Shown: positions 45,130 to 56,995, counted from the first letter of the stretch. The stretch is 64,000 nucleotides of DNA from Pisolithus tinctorius (GCA_024663395.1 JANFAH010000053.1:372001-436000); one strand, 5' to 3'. Made by a program: numbers and translations. Notes: a model not told the origin generated them from the letters alone.

Positions 45130-47091
45130 ATGCAACGACGATCGGGCCTCAGCAAAGGTCTGGCCCGTATCTCTCCTCCATCCCAGCACCGTCTCTCTGG
45201 CATGGGTGCGGTCGACCCGTCGTTGCGCCCTCGGTGGCAGCACCGCGCTTTCGGCGTCCCCAATCGCATATGGGTCATCCTCCTCCTCGTCGCATTCCTC
45301 GCATCCCTCACTCGCGTACTCCCCTCCTACCATCAACAAAATACTCAGGTCTCCACCGTCGGTCTGTTACCCAAAAACTACTTACGCGAGACGTCTATCT
45401 TTTCCGTCAACGCTTCTGAATTAGACGCCAATACCGCGGGCAGCTACCCTTTCGACTTTTGTCCCGTCTTCGGCCCCAATGACGACTTGGCGCAGAGGTA
45501 TGGCGCTTTGGCTCTTACTCAGAGTCGGTTGCACGTTGGCAGCGGAGGAAGAATACACCGTGTGCTCCACAAGGCCTTTCTTGGCCGCCAATTACGATAA
45601 GTGTCTTAGGTGGATCAGGTGCGTTACACCTTCTAGATAGAGTTGTCATCATCTTGGTACGTCGTGGTTGAACCACTCGAACTGACTCTTCTGTGCAACC
45701 AGTTTCTGCTTGTCATGGCGCCGGCGACGATCCGTTATCTTCGCAGTGCTATCCTTCCATGTTCTTTCAGTGGTGGCTAAACGTATTCCCTCACCCGCGT
45801 CCGAGCTCACCAATGGAGCCATGCGGCGGACAGACTCCGGCTACTTTGGCTTCTGCAGTGCTCATCATGTCCCAGAGCATACCGATCTTGTGATATTGGA
45901 GTTGATGCAGACGACAAGGGGTACGCTCCACTCGTTGGATGTTCAACTTCACACTATATCGCATCCATTAGTGATCAGTACAGCATGGAAAACTTCGAAC
46001 TGCTTGTTCGTTCCTTGTTGGACCGTCCAGATCAGCCCGCCGTCCTCGTCCTGGGCCACTTTAGTCCCCAAGTTCACGACGAATACGGTTTTGCTGGACC
46101 AGAGCATTGGCACAACATTGTAGCACAGTTCTACGACGTGCCTCATATAAGGTACAGTTGCCAGTGAATGACCATTATCAACAACTTACGCTGCTTCAGC
46201 GCGAAGCCTATCCTCTATCCCTCTTACATGGACGATCCAGATTATATCAAACCATACTACGCTGACCCAATTCTAGCTAACTCCCAAGGACATCGAGTCC
46301 TCGCAGACGTCCTCATTTCGTTCTTCCAATCCCAGATCTGTAGCGTGTGGTCAGCAGTGGCTGGCCGATCCTTCGACTCCATTCCAATCTTGATCTCATC
46401 TGATCCTGGCGGAATAGGTGCAGAGCCCCACCTTTTCGGTGGCGCTGGGGCACGGATGGGCGCCGCGCCCCCTGAGATTGGTGGTGAGATTGACGAAGCC
46501 AAGAAGTCCCCGCGCCCTCCCCCCTCCGTTCCAATATATCCTGAATTAACCATTCCGCCTGTACGGATCAACACGCGAGCGCGGTCGGCTGCTCATTTCG
46601 AGGAGCCTGCACCGTACTGTGTGTCAGCGAATGACCTTGTGAATCCCGTTCCACCTTCGTTGTTCTATGGTTCGGGTTGGGAAGTTGCACACCCTCCGCC
46701 TGGCGTGTCGCCGTTGTTGACGGCGGCGTATTACTGGCACAGTTCGATGGCCCTGAGTAGGTTACGGGTGCCTATCCGAGTGGGGCAGGTGATGTGGGCA
46801 TATATTATTTAAAGGAACCAATCAGGGATATCGGAGAGGGAAGTCAGCTAGAGTGCTGGGTGGATGATAACTTCGGAGGGGCTGTCACATCGAAAACTCG
46901 GGTGACATTTCAATCCGACCCCAGCGTACGTCGTATCCCTCATTTATATTCTCCTCTGAGATTGACCTGACAGACTCGAAATGATCGACCAAATGGTCTC
47001 TCGTGGGTCTCACTATGTCGAGTGTCTGCTTATAGGAGACCCGGGACAGACTATTCCTTCATTCAAGGTCCTAGGCGTTTTCTCGACGTGA
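45130..47091 (+). CDS. SGNH-hydrolase-like type II membrane protein
   Basis: N-terminal tail, then a membrane helix (VILLLVAFLASLTRV), then the conserved FDFCPVFGPNDDLAQRYG. An intron separates ITISVLGGS from VSACHGAGDDP (GDS-like nucleophile region). Later parts read PEHTDLVILEL, PAVLVLGHFSP, YYADPILANSQGHRVLAD (block-V-like His) and a C-terminal half ending VLGVFST at 47091. The architecture is typical of fungal SGNH-fold proteins linked to polysaccharide acylation or capsule formation; the exact substrate is unknown. The frame is broken by small indels near 45585, 45795, 45900 (TTGAT for TTGGAT) and 46805, although the protein is otherwise well preserved. Assembly error is suspected. Confidence 0.7.
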
Positions 47092-47381
47092 CCCCTCTTG
47101 CGTTCGGTTTTGTCTTGTGGAAATGAGAGTTATGCTGAATACCTTTGACGCTTTGAATAGACATTTGCATATTTGTTCGCGCACTAGGATGTAGCTTTCG
47201 ATGGACTACAGATATCATAGTAAAAGCACTGCCACGGCTGGATCGTGGGAACATTCTGGTTCCGCTGGTGACGCATCTGCGGCGCAGCTTACGAAGCTGT
47301 GAGGACAACAAAAACTCAGCGGGATCCTCGCATTTGTACCATATCCTTGACGAACGACACACACGACAGAACTAACGAACC

Positions 47382-48831
47382 ATGGCAGGCAGAAGAGGTC
47401 CTCCAACGGGTACGTAGACAAGGACACCCCTGGGTGACCCTATCTCTGACTATCCCGTCTTTGACGCACAGGCGCTCCACCGGCATATTCGTATGTGATG
47501 AGGGTTTACAAACGGAGTCTGCGACCAGTCGTCCTGGGGAGTAAGTGTCAACTCGTCCTCATTTTGTGGTCCGTGGTCTCAATATGGATGTAGCGGCCAT
47601 CGTTTCCGCCTTGTGGTCTCTAGCACTGTAAGTATACCCCACATCGTGATAATTGATGGCGGACCATCGTTCACTTGGTGCTCTTTTAGTGCTGTAAGAC
47701 ACCCGTCCTTGAACATGATCATTGACTCATCCCCGATATCGCCTCAAGGTTTCAGGTTATAAGGAACTTACCACAGACGAGAATGGTGTGTCTCTCGGTC
47801 TATGAAAGTCCTTATGACGCTGACACGGTCAGATAACTTTCACAAACTCGTCCCGTTGGCAGCCGTGCAGGGCGCCTTGTATACCGTTGTCTTACTCTTC
47901 CAGGGGTTCGGGATAGCGGCGGCAGCTACGGTATGCTCAGCCGTCGTGGTTGAGGCTAGCCATTATCTGACGTCAGTCTCAATTAGCAACGCACCAGACT
48001 CATCAGGATTCACATACTTGTCCGCCCTGTCAACGTTGTTGGCAGTGGGGGTGGCGTTCATGCGTGTTATCACTCATTTCACATTCAAGGTTCGTGGATT
48101 TCGGATATCATTGTATATTTCTGGTATATTCATGGTATCTCAGAGCGACTTGATCGCCGAGTGCGAGGTTCTTGCTCAGAACGGAAGTGTGGACTCGGTA
48201 GGTTGCAAGTTGGTGCGCTTACACGCCAGTCGGTTTATGTGCCTTTTTTTTTCAAGATGTTTGGGTTCTGGGAACCTAGTCCAGGATCTGACCTTGATGC
48301 TAGTGATGCGGTGTCATGTCAGTATTTATGGAATGGTATAGGCGAGTGATTGACCTGCATTTGCTAGATTGCAACGACCAGTGGTCCCACGATTCTTGGG
48401 CTGAATTCTCTTGCTTATTTTGCTGGGTCAGTCATGATCCCACTAACCGGCGGTATGCAAGATGGGGTACTGACCCAATCCGATGCAGTTGTCGGGCTGC
48501 TGTTTACCTCGATTGCATTCGCGTACTACCGCCAGGTGATCGATCCCACAAGTCCTGTCAACTCCTCTCGTGCACCAGCAAACCAAGTGAGGATGGACGA
48601 TTCCCCTCCTACAACGCTCCATATGACGTTCCTGCCTATGCACCACCGGCTGGCCCACCACCATTTGAGGGTGAAGGCAAGCCGCCGCAGTACAATTACG
48701 GGGGTTACACGTCCTTCGAAGATAACAAGGCAAAGGAAGAGGATTCCAAGAACGATCCGTTTTCAGATTATGTGACGCCGCCTATGCCCACTCATTGGGC
48801 AGAAGAACGAGATGTCACGTCCAGCAAGTGA
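47382..48831 (+). CDS. Multi-pass membrane protein with proline-rich tail
   Basis: Starts MAGRRGPPTG at 47382, with an intron GTACGT..GCACAG and then APPAYSYVMRVYKRSLRPVV. Membrane segments include PLAAVQGALYTVVLLF, ALSTLLAVGVAFMRVI and VVGLLFTSIAFAYYRQ. The cytosolic tail reads APPAGPPPFEGEGKPPQYNY and ends VTSSK at 48831. At least five or six introns occur, and the middle exons are approximate. I do not recognise a named family; the four-or-more-helix core plus PPPFEGEGK-type tail recurs in basidiomycete hypothetical proteins. It lies between the SGNH protein and PIG-F on the same strand. Confidence 0.55.
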
Positions 48832-48990
48832 GCTCGTGCTCCGAAATACATGGAACGATTACCTTTTTTTTTCTCAGCTCGTACATTAGCCGAATGATGA
48901 GTACTGGAGACCATACATAAAATATGTCTAGTTAGTCGCTACACTTTGTGTCGTATACCGCTGTTCTACTATGAAGGCTGTGCTTGCCAT

Positions 48991-50012
48991 ATGCCTCCTG
49001 CAAAAGCGAGAACCAAAAGAGTTGTTGGGAGCAGCACAACAACATGAATCTCGACGAGGCTTCTTCCCGTTCTCAGTATGCCTCCATCGTCGGCGGCATG
49101 TCATTCTCGTTGGTTTAGTGCTCTCTATCTTCCTCAGTCAACCGCCTGTTCGGACCACCCCCGTACGAAAGACCGACAGGCTCCAGTCTGAGTTATGGAA
49201 GCGCTCACAGCGCGTCCTGCGGTGACGGCTTGCGTGGATAGTAGCTGGACTATGTTCTGCAGGTGTGGTGGGCACTTGGGTAAGGAAATGGTACTTTGAG
49301 CAGAATGCGATCGGAACATTGGACGAGATCAAAATAACCAGAGCAAAAGTCAATGCGCTCTGGTTCTCGGTATGTCGCACAGTTTCATTTCTGCGGGGCG
49401 CGCATAAACTAGACACGTTGCAGAGACTTCGTGAAGCTGCCGGGTTCACCCTGTTCGCAACGCTGGTTGCACACATCATCATCATTCTCTTTGGGGCACC
49501 TCTGTCAAGGCATGTACTGTGACCCTTTTTTTTAGTCGGTGCAATCCTGAGCACCTTTAAAGCCATCATCTCCAAACGGGTCTCCTAGCTTCTACGATCT
49601 CAGTCTTGACAGCCTTCGTACCCGCTTTCGTGTTTGGGTACCCCTCTCTCGCGTCAGACACGCCTGCATTGGTCAATAGGTTGAATTGGATCAGACTCTT
49701 CGCTGAACTTTCGTGGGTACACGGCAGTGTGGATTCTCCATGTTCGCTTTGCTGATATACTAGGTGTAGACCCAGAAACGCGATTGAACGCGCTGTGGTC
49801 CACCCAGTTGTTGGAACTGTCGTCGGTGCGTGGGTCGGTGCCATTCCTATCCCACTCGACTGGGATCGTCCCTGGCAAGTAAGTACCTGAATGTTCATTT
49901 TCATAATATGTTTCATAGTCCCTCGTACTAGGCTTGGCCTTTGACTCCACTGTATGGAAGTCTAGCAGGTTATATCCTAGGTTCCTTGTGGCACTCGCCG
50001 TCAACTCTGTGA
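48991..50012 (+). CDS. GPI-anchor biosynthesis protein PIG-F
   Basis: Hydrophobic ER protein of the PIG-F family (Pfam PF06699), a partner of PIG-O/PIG-G in adding ethanolamine phosphate to GPI precursors. Readable parts are [13 protein letters not shown] or YASIVGG at the start, then [56 protein letters not shown] and [20 protein letters not shown]. The signature [20 protein letters not shown] and [18 protein letters not shown] follow. Single-base indels near 49096 (GGCAT for GGCCAT), 49231 and 49785 (TTGAA for TTGGAA) break an otherwise complete gene. The start is uncertain (48991 or 49044). Confidence 0.85.
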
Positions 50013-50142
50013 AATGGCTGGCGAAGAGCAACTGCGTTCGGTACAGCCGTCTACAAGTACAAATCTAGTTGAGAGCCCACAAAGTGGCGGAATAAATTAT
50101 TTGGCGGGGGTATACCCGATGCTTGCTTTGCATAAGTCTCTA

Positions 50143-51378
50143 TTACGACGACTCTGCTGAACGCAGATCCCCGATGGATGGTGTGACGTAGTCGGGCACG
50201 ACGGTGGAGGCATTCGGGCCAGTGATATGATCTTCTGAGGTGACACCTGCCGTGTGTAGAACGAACGATTCGTGAGTGACCTCGGGAACTGGTGGACTCC
50301 CCGTACCCGTCAGGACAAGAAGAGTGGCGAGACCACCAGCTTGCCCGAACAATATGTCGGTATTCAGCCTGTCGCCTATCATGATCGTATGCTTAGGGTC
50401 GAACTGAACCCTACCGAAAGGGCATCAATCTCTATCTTTCTGGATGAGAATAGAGGTATATACTTGGCTTGAATGCAGTCTAACATGGTCTTTGCCGGCT
50501 TTCCTATACTGAGCGGGTCTCTGTTCAGGGCAAATCGTAGCGGCGCACTGATAGCGCCGGCTCCAGGCAGAAGACCATGCGCGCTTGGAAATGTACTGTC
50601 CTCATTCGTGACCAGGAATCGACAACTCGGGTCACGATGAAGATAATGAAAAGCCTTTGCAAGCTTCGTGTAATTGATCGCGCTATCGAGACCACACAGC
50701 ACTGCAGCAACGTCCGGGTCTGGTATGAAGTCGGCTAGAGAGAACGGCTCCAGCGTGCAGTCCGCTGGATCCTAGTGTCACCGTATGCATGAGATGCCGA
50801 GCACATGGCGAAGTAAATGGGAGGTGACTGACTGACCGTGCCGCCGACGTAGGACACACCCTCGTTACACAGCTCTTCCTCGATGCCAGACATGCCAATG
50901 ACGAATACCTTTTTGTCTTTAGGGAGCTTCATCACGGAAGAGATGTACACTGCAGCTGCGTATGCAGAGCCATATATTTCGTCCTGATTAGATTAGAGAA
51001 TCTCGGTTACCTTGGCGCGACAGATCGGGACAGACAGAGCAACATGTCGCGACACCTACCACGTGTGCTTCAATGCCGAGCTGATCGAACTTGGCTTTGT
51101 AACTTCTCCGGGACTTAGTTGCATTGTTCGTCACGAAGAGTAGCCGCTTTCCTGATAGAATGCTAGTTATCTCGGGGGTTCGCGACACAATAACCACGAC
51201 ACGAGAGCGATAACATTTCACAACGACTTGCCTCGTTTGCGTAACATATCGAGAACCTCGACTGCACCTCTATCGGCCGATCGCCATGCCAAAGTACCCC
51301 ATCGCAGTCAAACATCCAAGTATCATACTTGTTGAGGAGAGCCTCATATTGCTCTGCAGCAGAGAGTCTGACAGCCAT
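50143..51378 (-). CDS. 4-nitrophenylphosphatase / phosphoglycolate phosphatase (HAD, PHO13-type)
   Basis: HAD-superfamily phosphatase starting MAVRLSAAEQYEALLN at 51378. Motif I is DTWMFDCDGVLW. Motif II region reads LLFVTNNATKSR. Later exons give KVFVIGMSGIEEELC, VAAVLCGLDSAINYTKLA and FLVTNEDSTFPS, and motif III/IV reads GKPAKTMLDCI and TIMIGDRLNTDILFGQAGG. It ends at 50143, with introns at positions of good GT-AG sites. PHO13/PGP enzymes remove 2-phosphoglycolate and related side products. One G is missing near 51265 (GAGGTGCA for GAGGGTGCA), shifting the frame between RPIE and GAVEVLDML. All catalytic motifs are otherwise intact. Confidence 0.93.
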
Positions 51379-51525
51379 GTCTGTCTGATTTGAGTGGGAG
51401 ACTAGAAAGAATATAGCGGGAGTGAACCAGCTGATTGCAGTGAAACGCCCGCTTGCCCGGGTAAGTGGGAGGTCTCCCAAAATTCCGACGACGTAGTCAT
51501 CGGCACAAACACCAGCACATGCGCG

Positions 51526-51603
51526 GCCCGCTTAGCTCAGTGGTAGAGCGCATCACTTGTATCATCGATGATGAGGTCGGTTGTTCAATCCAGCCAGTGG
51601 GCA
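51526..51603 (+). tRNA. tRNA-Thr (TGT) with 6-nt intron
   Basis: Acceptor GCCCGCT/AGTGGGC with discriminator A. D-arm GCTC-AGTGGTA-GAGC is perfect. Anticodon stem CATCA/TGATG encloses a 13-nt loop: a 7-nt loop with anticodon TGT plus a 6-nt intron. T-arm GGTTG-TTCAATC-CAGCC. A downstream run of T (51620-51634) serves as RNA polymerase III terminator. Confidence 0.85.
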
Positions 51604-51640
51604 CTTGCATTTGAAGGTCCTTTTTTTTTTTTTCAATATT
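51604..51640 (+). terminator. Pol III T-run after tRNA-Thr
   Basis: An uninterrupted T tract of about 15 nt starts about 17 nt after the tRNA, as expected for RNA polymerase III termination. Confidence 0.6.
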
Positions 51641-51682
51641 GCTGCCGATTGATACGGAAGTAGTTTCCGTTTGATACGTAGA

Positions 51683-53300
51683 TTACACCGTCAGTGCTGA
51701 AAACGTACACGAAAACGTATTTAGATCTTCGACGTTGTGAATGTCCGCCTCTCTCTCATGAATCCAAGCGCGATGCCGCTGCCAGCTGCCGACCTCCATC
51801 TGCACCAATTCGCGCAATCTCGCAAATCAAACGGTAACGACGCATCTGCCTGCAGTGCACCTACCACATATGATCTGTCACACAGGGGGAAAAGACTTCA
51901 GCACAAGGTTTGGATGGCGAGGCAGGGTGATACAGACATCACCGTGCTTGTTTTCAGGGGTTCAGTTCGCCCGCCGGTCTTTAGTTCAAAACACATTTAT
52001 CAAGGGGCATCTTATGCTCGTACCACATTTGTAAGCGCGCAGATACTGTGGACTAGCAGGTTCAGGTATGCAGTAATCTCGAAAGGAAGGCGGCCCGGTA
52101 ACAGAAGAGCTGGAGTGCTACTTGTCTCCCAGGCAGTGGCACGGGATTCTACGCCCAATTTGACGGTGCGTGGGTCGATGACACATGAATACATCGAAAC
52201 GTCGAGGCGCTTCCCTTCCTCAGCTGCCTTCTCCACGAGTGTATTATAGACCATGACAGCACAGTGACAGTCATTTGCGGTATCTGCATGTGCAATAGTG
52301 AACTCGCGGATCCGGAGTAGGCAAGTCTATGGCTACCTACAGTCTACCATTTCGCTGGTGAGTTTCGCTTCCCAGTTCGAAGTACGCACGCTAGTCTTCA
52401 CCAGGGTCTTCCCGAGATATACGGAGACCATCTTGGCAAGACTGACGACCTCCCGCTTGTACACAGTTTTGAACTTCTCATCGGCCTTAGCAGCAAGGGC
52501 ACCCAGCTCTACAAGACCGCGTGCGCGAATGCCGAAGTCGCGATAGAGTTTCTCACCGTCCTCTGTCGTCAATACTGAGAGTCATACCCAGACTAATTGA
52601 AGGTCTCCACGTACTCTTTATATTGGCACCTGTCTTCACGATGTTTGGACACTCTATTACCTCCTAGCATTGTGTGAACATGACATTTTGGCGCTCCAGG
52701 AACGGTGAAACATATACCAGAACCTTCCTCGGGAACCCTTACGGACAAACGTTAGCACCGTCGTTACAGCGCAAAGATAAGCGATAAGTCGTTACTTTTC
52801 ATATTGCTGATATGGATAAGCAGAATAGTCTGGCTATCACATAATTGGACCAAGGCTGTCCTACGCTCAGCGGCGCCCGCTTGCCACTTAACCCGCCATT
52901 CCATATCGAAACCCAAGGGACTGTCGAAAAGGAGCCTCGCCATATAATTTCTGGGATATGTATGTATGTCTCACCTTTCGAGGGACTGTACGAGATCGTT
53001 GGCTTCGTCCTCGCATTGCGTATAGAGGACCGCGGCAGGTGGATTTCGGTAATCGAGATAGCTGTATGTCGGAGTGGTAGAATTCTTGGCATCGTTAGAT
53101 GGTTTCGCAGGACAGGTTTCGTGCGGCAAATGGTAGAGCCAGCTCCACAGCGCTGGAAGATTGGTGGGCTTCCTGATCGGAAGATGGACTGCCCGAGAAG
53201 ACTCATGGGACTCCTCGGGAATCCGAACCGCACGCTTTTTCGAATGGGCACTTTTTTCACGCTGAGAGCCACCATATTTGGGAAGGATATAACGACTCAC
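51683..53300 (-). CDS. 3'-5' exonuclease, WRN/DNA pol A exo type
   Basis: DEDDy exonuclease. The exon at 53300-52977 contains YSYLDYRNPPAAVLYTQCED. After an intron comes LGFDMEWRVKWQAGAAERRT with motif I D-x-E, then ALVQLCDSQTILLIHISNM. Further on are LYRDFGIRARGLVELGALA and VSLAKMVSVYLGKTL. Motif III YTANDCHCAVMVYNTL is assembled across an intron that splits the Tyr codon (52270-52340). A C-terminal extension (YVVGALQADASLPF, ELVQMEVGSWQRHRAWIHER) ends at 51683. A missing T near 51815 shifts the frame in the extension. An upstream frame (53297-53797) could be a further 5' exon. Related proteins act in DNA end processing. Confidence 0.82.
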
Positions 53301-54470
53301 CGATTAATGTTCACTTTCTTAGCCAACTTGAAAGCGCGTGGAGGTGGTGGTTCGGGGCGGCTCCGGTCTATTGGTCTCTCAGTGGCTACCATGGAAAACC
53401 CCGCGGCGGGTGCGGCGACGTGACGTATCTTTTGGAGTATCACGTTGGTCGAGCTGGGTGAGATCCCCATCATCTTCTTTGTTGGGTGGCACGCTGGCCT
53501 CACCTTGAGCCAGCTCAAAGGCCTGGGTGCGATAGGTTGGAAAAATGGATGTGGCCTGTATACAGGCAAAAGGAAGTTGAGAAGCTGCTGGAGAGCGCGT
53601 ATCATGCCTTGGTTCACATACGTTCGTGCAGTATTCAACCTGTGGCACGCGTCGGACTCTTCTTGAGCAGTTCGTTGTTTGTTGTTTTCCTTCAGGCCGG
53701 CGTCTTTGTTGGGTAAGTATATTCCTTCATAGATTTCTATAGACCAGTCGGATTCCTCGTCCGTTGTCATTGGCTTCTGGTTCAGAACTTCATCCATGAA
53801 GCTGGGTAAGTAATTATCGCACGCAACGTTTCAAAGACAACGCGACGCGTTCGTCACGTGGTTGTCTGTCTCGGCAAATGCCAAGGTTTCATTTTGTCAT
53901 TTCATTTTAAGCTTTAAGGACAGGCAGCGCAGCGCTGAGTCTCGACTGTGTATGAAAGAAAAGGTTAGTGCTTTGCGACAGAAAACACCCGTGATCGATA
54001 GAGCCGCGATTGGACCGTGATCACGCGGAGCTTCGCATCTGCCACCAGGCACTGACGTTATAGAGGATGATAAGATGATACCACCCCTCGTATGCCGCAT
54101 GCCCCTGTCGTCAATCTGCAGCTCGTTACGATACGATGGCAATCCAAAGTGTGCTTCCACATAGCTTGTCTGCGGAGGACTTGAACAGGTCCGTGGACCA
54201 CGCGCCGTCCTGACTCGATACGGTCACATGATGGGTAGTATTTCAACACTGGTACTTCGGCTCCGTACTGTAAGTACTTCAGCTTCCTCTTCTGCTGTTT
54301 CAGTTTGGTGCTAGCTGGTTCTGACGGGGTTCTCAGAGAGGTTCTGGCCGGAGCTCAAAGTCGTAATACCGAAGTCAGCCGTATCATTGGTGCCTTCTGA
54401 GTTGAAGTTGTGTGTCATGGAGCAGATACTCCGCTCGGATCTCTTACCGCAGCCATTACGTGTGGTCAAG
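53301..54470. other. Unresolved coding-like sequence
   Basis: A minus-strand frame of 166 codons (53297-53797, MDEVLNQKPMTTDEESDW...) could be a 5' exon of the exonuclease, joined by the intron GTGAGTCG..CTCTCAG at about 53252-53290. Plus-strand splice-like sites (TTCCTTCAG|G, GTAAGTAT near 53695-53720) argue for a second possibility. From 53900 to 54470 nothing is recognised. Confidence 0.35.
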
Positions 54471-54480
54471 TGAATGCCTT

Positions 54481-54488
54481 TATATAAG
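54481..54488 (+). promoter_or_regulatory. TATA box of MATE gene
   Basis: TATATAAG, followed by a pyrimidine-rich stretch (TTTTCTTCTTTCTTACTTCC). It lies about 160 bp before the likely start codon of the MATE transporter, leaving room for a 5' UTR. Confidence 0.5.
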
Positions 54489-54644
54489 CAGTACGGCGCG
54501 ATTGTTTTCTTCTTTCTTACTTCCACACGACGGTTTTCTCAGATCGCTCAATCCCGCACGTTCCCACTAGTAAGCGTCGAGAACCAGCTTGTTTGCAGGA
54601 CTGTGGTTGTTCTGTTGCGTCACTTCTCAGGCACTGCATTGACG

Positions 54645-56995
54645 ATGTCTGTCCTTTGCACCCCTCTTCTGCGCCGCAAGATCGTGGTGCGCTAGCTCAC
54701 CATGTGACCAGTACCGTCGACCATCACTATCAAACACAACTAACCCATTGCAGACCTGCCCCAACCATCCCACTGAGTGGCACTTGTGCTGAGCTGTCAT
54801 GCAGAGCGTTAGAGACAACACCGCTGCTCTCTCCCGCGGTTCCATCCGCGCGGAACATGTTCTGGGATGAACTGAAGATATTGCTCAAGTATTCGCTCCC
54901 TATCTTTGGGTCAGTTACTTGCTTGATCCGTACATGGGGTTTCGATTGATCGCGAACTCGGCAGGATTCACGCCTTTGAATACAGTATGATGATGGCTAC
55001 GGTGATTTCCATTGGGCATATTTCCACAGTCGCGCTTGCGGCCGCTACCTTGGGTTTCATGACCGCTAACGTTACCGGCTTAAGTATCGTTCAAGGAATG
55101 GCCAACACCCTCGATACAGTCCTTCCGTCGGCATGGACTTCTGATCAACCCCAGTTAGTCGGTCTCTGGATCCAACGGATGAGTAAGTTCACGCACGTGA
55201 TAGATGGACGTAACTGACTTCCAGTACAGGTATTCTGATTTCCGTTGTATTGATTGTACGTACTCGCATTTCCCATCTGCTTCGTGTACTGATTCGCCCT
55301 TAAGCCCGTGCTTGCATTATGGTTCCACGCAGAGCCCATCCTTGTAGGATTGAATCAGGATCCTGAGGTTGCAAGACTGGCTGCCATCTACTTGAAATGG
55401 GCATCGTTAGGACTGCCTGCCTACGCTTTCAATTGTGTATCCAGGTACGGCATATGAACCCTGCGGATGCCATAGGCGCTAATCAATTGTGGCTAGACGT
55501 TACTTTCAATCACAAGGTAAAATGGAAGTCTACTGGCTACCAAAAGATAAATTGCCCACTCTCTACATCAATGCAGGACTATTTACTGTTCCAACCCGTA
55601 TCATTCTTTATGTTGCGCCAATTAACATATTCTTGAATTACCTTCTGGGTAGGTGTGGTACTTGCTATTGCTGATCGAGGGTTTGACCATGTTCAGTATG
55701 GGGACCTGAGCCATTCTGCTTGGGCTTTATAGGGGCGCCTATTGCAACTTCGATTTCTTACAACTTTGTGGCTGTCGCATCTGTCGTTTATGGTGTCTTC
55801 TTCGTTCCGAGAACCGCCTGGCATCCGATCTCAGTGAGGGCATTCACGAACTTGGGTTATTTGTCCAAACTAAGCGTTGGCGGTGTTGGTAAGCACCTCA
55901 CGGATGCATCTGGACTTCTTTCACAAATGGCTTTAATACAGGGCAACTTGCGTCCTCGTGGTGGTCATGGGAACTCGTTGGACGTGCGTGGCTATTCCTT
56001 CTATTTTACTGACTTCATATCTGCCGACCATCGGTCACAGTCGCCGCAAGCTTGTGAGTTTGTGACTAAGTTGCTCCCACGTAGTCCTGAGCTTCTTTCA
56101 GCCTTGGTCCCACCACTTTGGCGACCCAGTCTGTCCTTATTACGACCTCCTCGGCTTTCTTTCAAGCGCCTTATGCTCTGGGCATCGCTACTTCTGTTCG
56201 GTGAGTGCTTCCTCTGTGTTCCGTTATTTCCTTTTTTTTTAATGCATCCCGGTTGCAGTATTGGAAACCTCTTAGGAGAGCAGAACGCGAGGCGCGCCAG
56301 GGCTGTCGTCAAAGCATCTTTCCTGCTTATCATTGTACTCGTAACCCTCTTCAGGTTCGCGTGACATGAGAAATTGGCGTTGGTACCCAGCTGTTTATGT
56401 GTTATCTTTGCAACAGTTCTACACTGCTAATTTTCCGCCGATCGTGGGGTTATTTGTTTAACAACGACCCTGGTATGAGTGCCCAAAGCACCTTTTGCGA
56501 TGTACTCTGAACATATATTTTGGCAGAGGTCATCGAACTGGTCGCCGCTGTTCTTCCACTTGTTGCGCTCGTGCAGATATTCGATGATAGCAGCGCGGTA
56601 GTCGGTGGCATACTCCGAGCCCGGGGGAAGCAGGTAAGATGTTTTGTGCAACCTAACTTTGGACGTTCTATTCATCGAATTATGCCAGGTTCTGGGTGCT
56701 ACGCTGAACATTAGGGAAGTGGTTCTCGTATTGAGGTTTTGTCAATACTGACGTTCTTCGTTTCTACAGTGCTTACTACGTTATAGGCCTTCCCATTGGC
56801 CTATGGCTGACTTTTAAGAGAGACCTCGGGCTCTTCGGCTTATGGTGGGGTCTCAATCTCGCTATGGCATACGCGACTTCGATCGGGCTGTACCTATGCT
56901 TTACCACTGACTGGGACAAGGAAGTGGAGAGAGTTGTGGCGCGTCTGGCCGTGGACAAAGGGTACAGCCCGATGGACGAAGAACGCGCACGTTAA
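54645..56995 (+). CDS. MATE-family multidrug/toxin efflux transporter
   Basis: Cation-coupled antiporter with about twelve helices. After an N-terminal tail (RALETTPLLSPAVP) come FWDELKILLKYSLPIFG, then MMATVISIGHISTVALAAAT, LGFMTANVTGLSIVQGMANT, LDTVLPSAWTSDQPQLVGLW, LPAYAFNCVSRRYFQSQG, PINIFLNYLLVWGPEP, GFIGAPIATSISYNF, TLATQSVLITTSSAFFQ and PYALGIATSVRIGNLLGEQN. The last exon ends MDEERAR at 56995. At least ten introns can be placed by GT-AG and frame. One near 56715 starts GGAAG instead of GT, which may be an error. The order matches fungal ERC1-type MATE proteins. The start codon is uncertain; 54645 is the first ATG after the TATA box. Confidence 0.9.

Noticed and set aside
45001..45339. 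Minus-strand frames opposite the SGNH gene and tRNA-Ala
   Set aside because: They overlap the tRNA in antisense and the N-terminal exon of a gene with recognisable protein features.
50050..50145. Possible additional tRNA near the 3' end of the phosphatase gene
   Set aside because: Stem-like strings are present but no cloverleaf with a proper T-arm could be folded.
51737..52249. Plus-strand frame of 170 codons
   Set aside because: It is the antisense shadow of the exonuclease exons, which show conserved motifs on the minus strand.
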